DNA of 34,980 bases from Armatimonadota bacterium (GTDB lineage: Bacteria; Armatimonadota; Armatimonadia; Armatimonadales; Armatimonadaceae), in the NCBI GenBank assembly GCA_026392155.1, contig JAPLCP010000149.1, forward strand, positions 1 to 34,980. Direction: 5' to 3'. The notes under the pieces are model-generated. The model was not told where the DNA came from. It saw only the letters and a program-made list of their open reading frames with translations, and searched no databases. The position numbers were made by a program, and so were the translations under genes. This document shows positions 30,440-34,980 of this stretch, piece after piece (position 1 is the stretch's first letter; each line of letters opens with the position of its first letter).

Positions 30440-31762
30440 ATGAGTGAGCTTTATACGGCATTTACCTATACCTGCCTCACAGGCTGGATGGTGCTCGGGA
30501 CCGCAACCCTAGGAAGCACTGTCTACTTGTCGGAGCTGATGGGCCGTGCCGCTATTGTGCAAGACCGGCGACAGCGCACGACGGCCTGTCTCTTAGCAGA
30601 GCAGCAGCCTCGATTGGTTATCGTCATTCCCGCTCACAATGAGTCGGTTGTGATCCGCTCCACGCTGGAGAGCCTGCTGGCGCAGACCTACTCGGCCTTG
30701 CACTTTGAGACCGTGGTAGTGGCAGACAACTGCTCCGATAACACAGCGAGCCTAGCTCGTGATGCAGGTGCGACCGTCTTGGAGCGCTGCAATCCGGAGG
30801 AACGAGGGAAAGGCTACGCCTTGGAGTGGGCCATGAAGCGGCTTTGGACACGCGAGCAAAAGCCCGATGCGGTCGTGATCATAGATGCGGATACAAAAGC
30901 GGCTCCCAATTTTGTTGCCGTGATGGCACAAGAGCTCTTTGGCGGCGTGGCTCCTGAGAGCTGGCCGACGCATCGCAAGGCAGTTCAGGGACGCTACGGG
31001 GTGCTCAATGGCGCGGAGTCATGGCGGGCAGCGCTCATGGAGGGGGCTTTTGAGCTGGTGAACCATGTCAAGCCTCTGGGACGGAGCCATAAGGGATTCA
31101 CGGTTGGCCTGAAGGGCAACGGCATGGGCTTCACACGAGCCGTGCTCGAAACCACTCCGTGGAGCGGCAGTAGCATCACCGAGGATATCGACTACGGCCT
31201 CAACTTGCTTCTCAAGCAGGGGATTGTGGTTGACTATGCCCCCCAAGCCATTGTGCGAGCCCAGATGCCCAACACGAGCCAGCAGGCGACCTCGCAACGA
31301 GCGCGCTGGGAGCAGGGACGCTACCGGCTTTTGCGGCAGCGCGCTCCCCAGCTTTTTCTCGCGGGTCTCCAGAGACGTGATGCACGTCTTATGGATGCTG
31401 GACTTGATCTCCTCATTCCCCCACTTGCGGAGCTGGCGGCCTTTCACGCCGCCTGGGCAGGTCTGACTCTCCTCTGTCTGAGACTATGGATTCTGCTGCC
31501 CGTCTGGGCACTGCTGGTGCCTTTTTCCTTGGTGCTCTACGGTCTCTATATCTTTGGTGGGCTCAAGGTCTCGGGAGCACGCCCTGAGGTGTATAGCGCA
31601 CTGATTCGTGCGCCTTTTTATGCTCTCTGGAAGTTTGCTCTCTATAGTTTCATGAAGCTCAAGGGGGGGAAGAAGACCTCCCAAGAGTCACCGGAGTGGG
31701 TGCGAACCGAGCGGATGCCAATAGGCGATGAGTCTCAGCGTCTGCTGGAGGATGCCGCGTGA
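30440..31762 (+). CDS. Membrane glycosyltransferase, family 2, with QxxRW-type motif
   Basis: A 440-aa inner-membrane glycosyltransferase. An N-terminal membrane helix (CLTGWMVLGTATLGSTVYL) precedes the GT-A domain: LVIVIPAHNESVVIRSTL, VVVADNCSDNT, IIDADT (DxD, about residue 150), the acceptor-site TED near 248 and QRARW near 286. Two further hydrophobic segments lie near 345-385. QxxRW is the motif of processive beta-glycosyltransferases such as cellulose and hyaluronan synthases, though non-processive enzymes also carry versions of it. AGGA stands upstream of ATG 30440, and the stop overlaps a 45-codon gene by GTGA. It may make the backbone or a beta-linked step of the exported polymer. Confidence 0.9.
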   Translation: MSELYTAFTYTCLTGWMVLGTATLGSTVYLSELMGRAAIVQDRRQRTTACLLAEQQPRLVIVIPAHNESVVIRSTLESLLAQTYSALHFETVVVADNCSDNTASLARDAGATVLERCNPEERGKGYALEWAMKRLWTREQKPDAVVIIDADTKAAPNFVAVMAQELFGGVAPESWPTHRKAVQGRYGVLNGAESWRAALMEGAFELVNHVKPLGRSHKGFTVGLKGNGMGFTRAVLETTPWSGSSITEDIDYGLNLLLKQGIVVDYAPQAIVRAQMPNTSQQATSQRARWEQGRYRLLRQRAPQLFLAGLQRRDARLMDAGLDLLIPPLAELAAFHAAWAGLTLLCLRLWILLPVWALLVPFSLVLYGLYIFGGLKVSGARPEVYSALIRAPFYALWKFALYSFMKLKGGKKTSQESPEWVRTERMPIGDESQRLLEDAA

Positions 31763-31896
31763 ACCTGGTGATCGGAATCGTCTTCATGACGACTTTGATG
31801 GGGCTCTTTGTGCCACGCTGGCAGACCCGGCACTGGGTTTTTCTAGGCGGCTGGGTGATCCTGATGGTGGCGTTTTCTTATCTTAAGTCGCGTTAG
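31759..31896 (+). CDS. 45-aa two-helix membrane protein
   Basis: A small open frame starting at GTG 31759 inside the stop of the glycosyltransferase gene (GTGA). Two hydrophobic segments (LVIGIVFMTTLMGLFV and WVFLGGWVILMVAFSYL) flank a short basic turn (PRWQTRHW), and it ends LKSR. The overlap with the upstream gene, the membrane-protein composition and its filling of the whole gap before the GH44 gene support a real gene. It may be a small subunit or regulator of the GT2 synthase. No family is known to me. Confidence 0.65.
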   Translation: MNLVIGIVFMTTLMGLFVPRWQTRHWVFLGGWVILMVAFSYLKSR

Positions 31897-31920
31897 ATTC
31901 TTTAGGTTAGGTTAAGTGAG

Positions 31921-34293
31921 ATGTTTACAACTATGGCAGCAACTCCCGTTCGAGAATTAAGTGAGGAAGATCGTCGCCGCCGTGCTCAGGCACGTGCGGC
32001 ACGTCGTCGTCGTGAGGAAACAGATAAGAAACGTCTTCGTAAAGAACGAATCACCTTTGTTCTTCTGGGAAGCGTCGGGAGTGTCGCGGTTTTAGGGGCT
32101 GTCTGGGGGATAAAGAAAATCCATGCGGGTGGTGGCGTGCGCGAGACTGCCAAAGGTATCGTCAAGAGCTTTGCCGCCACAACAGGAATCGGCCCGCAAG
32201 GCATGGTTCCCGTTGCACCCACCGAGCGTGCCGATGAGCCTATTCTGGTCTACCGCGATGGGCTTGGCGAGGGCTGGGAAGACTGGTCTTGGGCCACTCA
32301 TGATAAAGCCTCAGTGGCAATGGCCGCTAACGGCATCAACGGTGTCTCGATGACTCTCAAGGGGAGTGAGGGGCTCTACTTCCACCACACGGCACTCCCT
32401 GCCAATGGCTATGGCACCCTGGAGTTTCTCTACAAAGGGACCCCCAATGCCGTGATGGTGACGGTCTTTGATGAGTCCAACAAGCCCCGCCGTCAGCTCA
32501 CGCTGGATCAGTATATTGTCAATGGTGCCGAGGGGCTTAAGCCCAATTGGCGCAAGATCCGGGTTCCTCTCAAGGCAATGGGAGTGGGCAACGGAGAGAA
32601 GATAAGCGGTGTGGTTTTCCAGTGCGCTATCTCGACGGCAAGTGGTGAGGTTGGCTTTGATGATATCTACCTGATGCCCGATACCAGCTTGCCGGAAGCA
32701 CCCAAAGCCCTGACAATTCCCGTTGCGGTTGATGCGCAGGCAGAGAAGCGCCCCATCAGTCCGTATATCTATGGCGCTGCCCATGCGAGTAAACCGGAAG
32801 CGGAGGCACTGGGGCTGACCCTCAACCGCTGGGGAGGTAATCCCAACTCGCGCCACAACTGGGTGAGCAATTTCTGGAACTCGGGAAGTGACTGGGAGTT
32901 TCGCAATCACGCGGGGGAGAAAGCGTTCACGACACCCGGTGGGGCTGCCGATGGGTTTGTACAAGGCAACCGTGATCTAGGGATTGCCAGCTACCTGACC
33001 GTGCCAACACTGGGCTGGGTCGCCCGTAGCGGTGATACTGCCGCTAAATCGGAGAACGTTCCCTGGAACACGGGCCCTGGTGTCTCGGGCTGTGATGGCC
33101 CGGTTGCAGGCTACGACCCGGCAGCAAATCGCCAGCGTACTAGCGTGCGCTCCATGGCACGCAAGGGGCGGGCTTTTGAGCAGAATCCCAAGCCTGGTAC
33201 CACGGTCTACCAAGACGAGTGGGTGGCGCACTTGGTCAAGGCCCATGGCAATGGGGCAGGCAGTGGCGTGCGCTACTACGCCATGGACAACGAGCCCGAT
33301 CTCTGGTCTTTTACCCACCGTGATGTTCACCCTGCACAGATGGGCTACGACGATGTGTTGAAGAACTTCACGGAGTATGCCACCGCTGTGAAAGACGTCG
33401 ATCCGACTGCTCTGGTCGCTGGGCCTGCGGTCTCGGGATGGACTAGCTACTTCTACTCAGCGCTCGATAGGGGCAGTGACAACTTCCGTACGGGAGCGGA
33501 CCGTCAGGCACATGGGGGAACGGCCTTTATCCCGTGGTTCCTCAAGCAGGCGCGGGCATTTGATGTCAAGCGTGGCAAGCGGACACTGGATGTCTTAGAC
33601 ATTCACTACTACCCACAGGGCGAGAATATTTACAGCGATGCCAAAGATCCCGCGACCCGTAACCTGCGAATTCACTCTGTGCGAAGCCTCTGGGATGCGA
33701 ACTACCGCGATGAGTCCTGGATCGCTAACTCGGGTGATGGCCCCACGGTCAAGCTGGTACCTCGGATGAAAGAGTGGATCGCGCAGAGCTACCCTGGGAC
33801 AAAGCTCGCTATCGGGGAGTGGAGCTTTGGAGCTGAGGGCGATATCAGTGGTGGCTTAGCGGCAGCCGAGGCACTTGGGGTCTTTGGAAAAGAGGGTGTG
33901 GACATCGCCTGCTTCTGGACACGCCCCAAGGAGTTCACGCCTGCCGCCGCTGCCTTCCATCTCTTCCGACGGCCCGCTCCGGGGCAGTCAGGCTTTGGGG
34001 ACATGGCCTGCAAGAGCACCTACGAGCAGAACGAGCGTCTGGCAGTCTTCTCGGCCATCGAGAGCAAGACGGGCGCACTGACACTGGTGCTCATCAATAA
34101 AACTCCCCAAGCGACGATCACGGTGCCTCTGAGCCTTCAAGGGCATGATGGGGGCGCTACCAAGCTCTGGCGGTTCTCCGCAGCAAAGCCCAATCAGCTT
34201 ACGGAAGAGCCTGCTCCAAGAATCAAGAGCGGAAAAGCAAGCATGAGCCTGCCACCCTACTCCGCGACTCTCCTGCGAATCGGGGGGAACTAG
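31921..34293 (+). CDS. Membrane-anchored glycoside hydrolase family 44 enzyme
   Basis: A 790-aa type II membrane protein. A highly basic cytoplasmic start (RRRRAQARAARRRREETDKK) leads into one membrane helix (FVLLGSVGSVAVLGAVWGI, about residues 43-61), placing the rest outside. Residues about 100-265 look like a carbohydrate-binding beta-sandwich (GYGTLEFLYKG, EVGFDDIYLMP). From about 285 the GH44 domain follows: RPISPYIYG, LNRWGGNPNSRHNW, then the acid/base Glu458 in YYAMDNEPDLW and the nucleophile Glu633 in LAIGEWSFG. Their spacing (175) is close to that in Clostridium Cel44A (from memory 173). A C-terminal beta domain closes the protein. GH44 enzymes are endo-beta-1,4-glucanases and xyloglucanases. 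Here it sits in a synthesis and export operon. ATG 31933 is an alternative start. Confidence 0.9.
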   Translation: MFTTMAATPVRELSEEDRRRRAQARAARRRREETDKKRLRKERITFVLLGSVGSVAVLGAVWGIKKIHAGGGVRETAKGIVKSFAATTGIGPQGMVPVAPTERADEPILVYRDGLGEGWEDWSWATHDKASVAMAANGINGVSMTLKGSEGLYFHHTALPANGYGTLEFLYKGTPNAVMVTVFDESNKPRRQLTLDQYIVNGAEGLKPNWRKIRVPLKAMGVGNGEKISGVVFQCAISTASGEVGFDDIYLMPDTSLPEAPKALTIPVAVDAQAEKRPISPYIYGAAHASKPEAEALGLTLNRWGGNPNSRHNWVSNFWNSGSDWEFRNHAGEKAFTTPGGAADGFVQGNRDLGIASYLTVPTLGWVARSGDTAAKSENVPWNTGPGVSGCDGPVAGYDPAANRQRTSVRSMARKGRAFEQNPKPGTTVYQDEWVAHLVKAHGNGAGSGVRYYAMDNEPDLWSFTHRDVHPAQMGYDDVLKNFTEYATAVKDVDPTALVAGPAVSGWTSYFYSALDRGSDNFRTGADRQAHGGTAFIPWFLKQARAFDVKRGKRTLDVLDIHYYPQGENIYSDAKDPATRNLRIHSVRSLWDANYRDESWIANSGDGPTVKLVPRMKEWIAQSYPGTKLAIGEWSFGAEGDISGGLAAAEALGVFGKEGVDIACFWTRPKEFTPAAAAFHLFRRPAPGQSGFGDMACKSTYEQNERLAVFSAIESKTGALTLVLINKTPQATITVPLSLQGHDGGATKLWRFSAAKPNQLTEEPAPRIKSGKASMSLPPYSATLLRIGGN

Positions 34294-34294
34294 C

Positions 34295-34980
34295 GTGGTG
34301 AAGAGACGACGACAGGAGCAGGTCTACCAGCCGACAAACGTCCTAGGCCTTCGTGAGACAAAGAGGCGGCAGCATCTTCAGCAGACCCTTTTAGGGATTT
34401 TTGCAGGACTACTCTCACTGAGTGCAGGAGTGTCCTATGTGTTGGTTGAGCCAACGACACTCTTGGTACCTATTCTGATACTGAGCGTGACTCTTCTTCC
34501 TGCAATCCTATGGTACTACCCAAGGCTGGCCTTATATGGATTCTTTAGTTCTGCACTTCTCTTTGAGGTTTTTCAGCAGATAAAAAGCGGGGAAGGCTTA
34601 ACCGATGCTGTTCCCTTTTTCTGGAATATCAACACGATGTTTCAGAGCTATCTTGGCACGAATCCTAAAGTCGCTCCGATGAATTTTTTTGAGCTGGTTT
34701 TGATGATCTTCGCGGGAGTGACTCTACTTCGTTTTGCCACACATCAGCGAGTTCATATTCGTTGTGGCTCTCTATTTTGGCCGATTCTAGGGTACTTGGG
34801 GTTTGTTGCTGTTGGCTGGCTCAATGGAATGGCAACAGGGGGTAACTTTAATGAGGCTCTTCAGGAAGTTCGTGCACAGGTCTATTTCGGGGTTGCTTAT
34901 TTTTTGTCTGTTAATGCTGTCAAGACAAAAGAAAATATTGATAAATTGATATGGATTACTTTCTTATGTATAGTTTTTAA
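34295..34980 (+). CDS. Polytopic membrane protein, O-antigen polymerase/ligase-like (5' part, runs off the window)
   Basis: An open frame starting at GTG 34295 (or GTG 34298), 1 nt after the GH44 stop, and still open after 228 codons at the window edge. A basic cytoplasmic start (VKRRRQEQVYQPTN, KRRQHLQQ) is followed by at least four or five hydrophobic segments (LLGIFAGLLSLSAGVSYVL, LVPILILSVTLLPAILWYY, FFELVLMIFAGVTLL, FWPILGYLGFVAVGWL, FGVAYFLSVNAV). The stretch RAQVYFGVAYFLSVNAVKTKENIDKLI resembles in style the middle of O-antigen ligase/polymerase family proteins. Its place in the operon fits Wzy. Codon use becomes distinctly more AT-rich along the gene. Confidence 0.7.
   Translation, partial: MVKRRRQEQVYQPTNVLGLRETKRRQHLQQTLLGIFAGLLSLSAGVSYVLVEPTTLLVPILILSVTLLPAILWYYPRLALYGFFSSALLFEVFQQIKSGEGLTDAVPFFWNINTMFQSYLGTNPKVAPMNFFELVLMIFAGVTLLRFATHQRVHIRCGSLFWPILGYLGFVAVGWLNGMATGGNFNEALQEVRAQVYFGVAYFLSVNAVKTKENIDKLIWITFLCIVF

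Overview
The window looks like a chromosomal segment of a moderately GC-rich bacterium with an outer envelope. My best guess is a member or relative of Armatimonadota. That is an inference from style only: a rho factor with a long disordered N-terminus, a DUF4900-like PilX protein, large secreted carbohydrate-active proteins, many GTG/TTG starts and frequent -10-like hexamers right against start codons. No rRNA, tRNA, CRISPR array, insertion sequence or phage gene was seen. Bases 1-113 hold nothing I can support.

Layout. 203-4368: an A-type iron-sulfur carrier with its own promoter and terminator, a large secreted G8/beta-helix protein, and a convergent LolA-like/TlpA-like thioredoxin protein. 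4459-11370: a complete set of enzymes for GDP-D-glycero-alpha-D-manno-heptose (nucleotidyltransferase, GHMP kinase, GmhA-type isomerase, GmhB phosphatase), split in two by a three-gene minor-pilin operon on the opposite strand. One of these pilins carries a Pro-Thr tail of about 110 residues. 11405-15359: an orphan Cys-rich protein, a stand-alone NIL-domain protein, Hsp20 and Lon. 15425-19496: rho (565 aa, C-rich leader), a bifunctional-nuclease-domain protein, an MFS transporter and a DinB-fold protein. 19542-34980: a large surface-polysaccharide locus made of two divergent arms around an AT-rich control region (26290-26720).

The minus arm of that locus runs: phosphoglycosyl transferase, WecG/TagA-type glycosyltransferase, an unknown 128-aa protein, two GT-B glycosyltransferases, a lipoprotein and finally a GH4 glycosidase. 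The plus arm runs: Wza-like export protein, Wzz-like chain-length protein, CpsD-like ATPase, a GT2 glycosyltransferase with a QxxRW-type motif, a 45-aa membrane protein, a membrane-anchored GH44 endo-beta-glucanase-like protein, and the start of a polytopic membrane protein that looks like an O-antigen polymerase/ligase and runs off the window.

The parts fit one theme: making, exporting and decorating the cell surface. The most interesting candidate system is the Wza/Wzz/GT2/small protein/GH44 polysaccharide module, where the GH44 enzyme sits where cellulose-type systems carry their periplasmic glucanase. The second is the heptose-nucleotide pathway wrapped around a Thr-rich pilin. Smaller points are a palindromic repeat that forms the C-terminus of one glycosyltransferase and the ribosome binding site of the next, a probable self-regulatory rho leader, and a recurring arrangement that suggests leaderless mRNAs.
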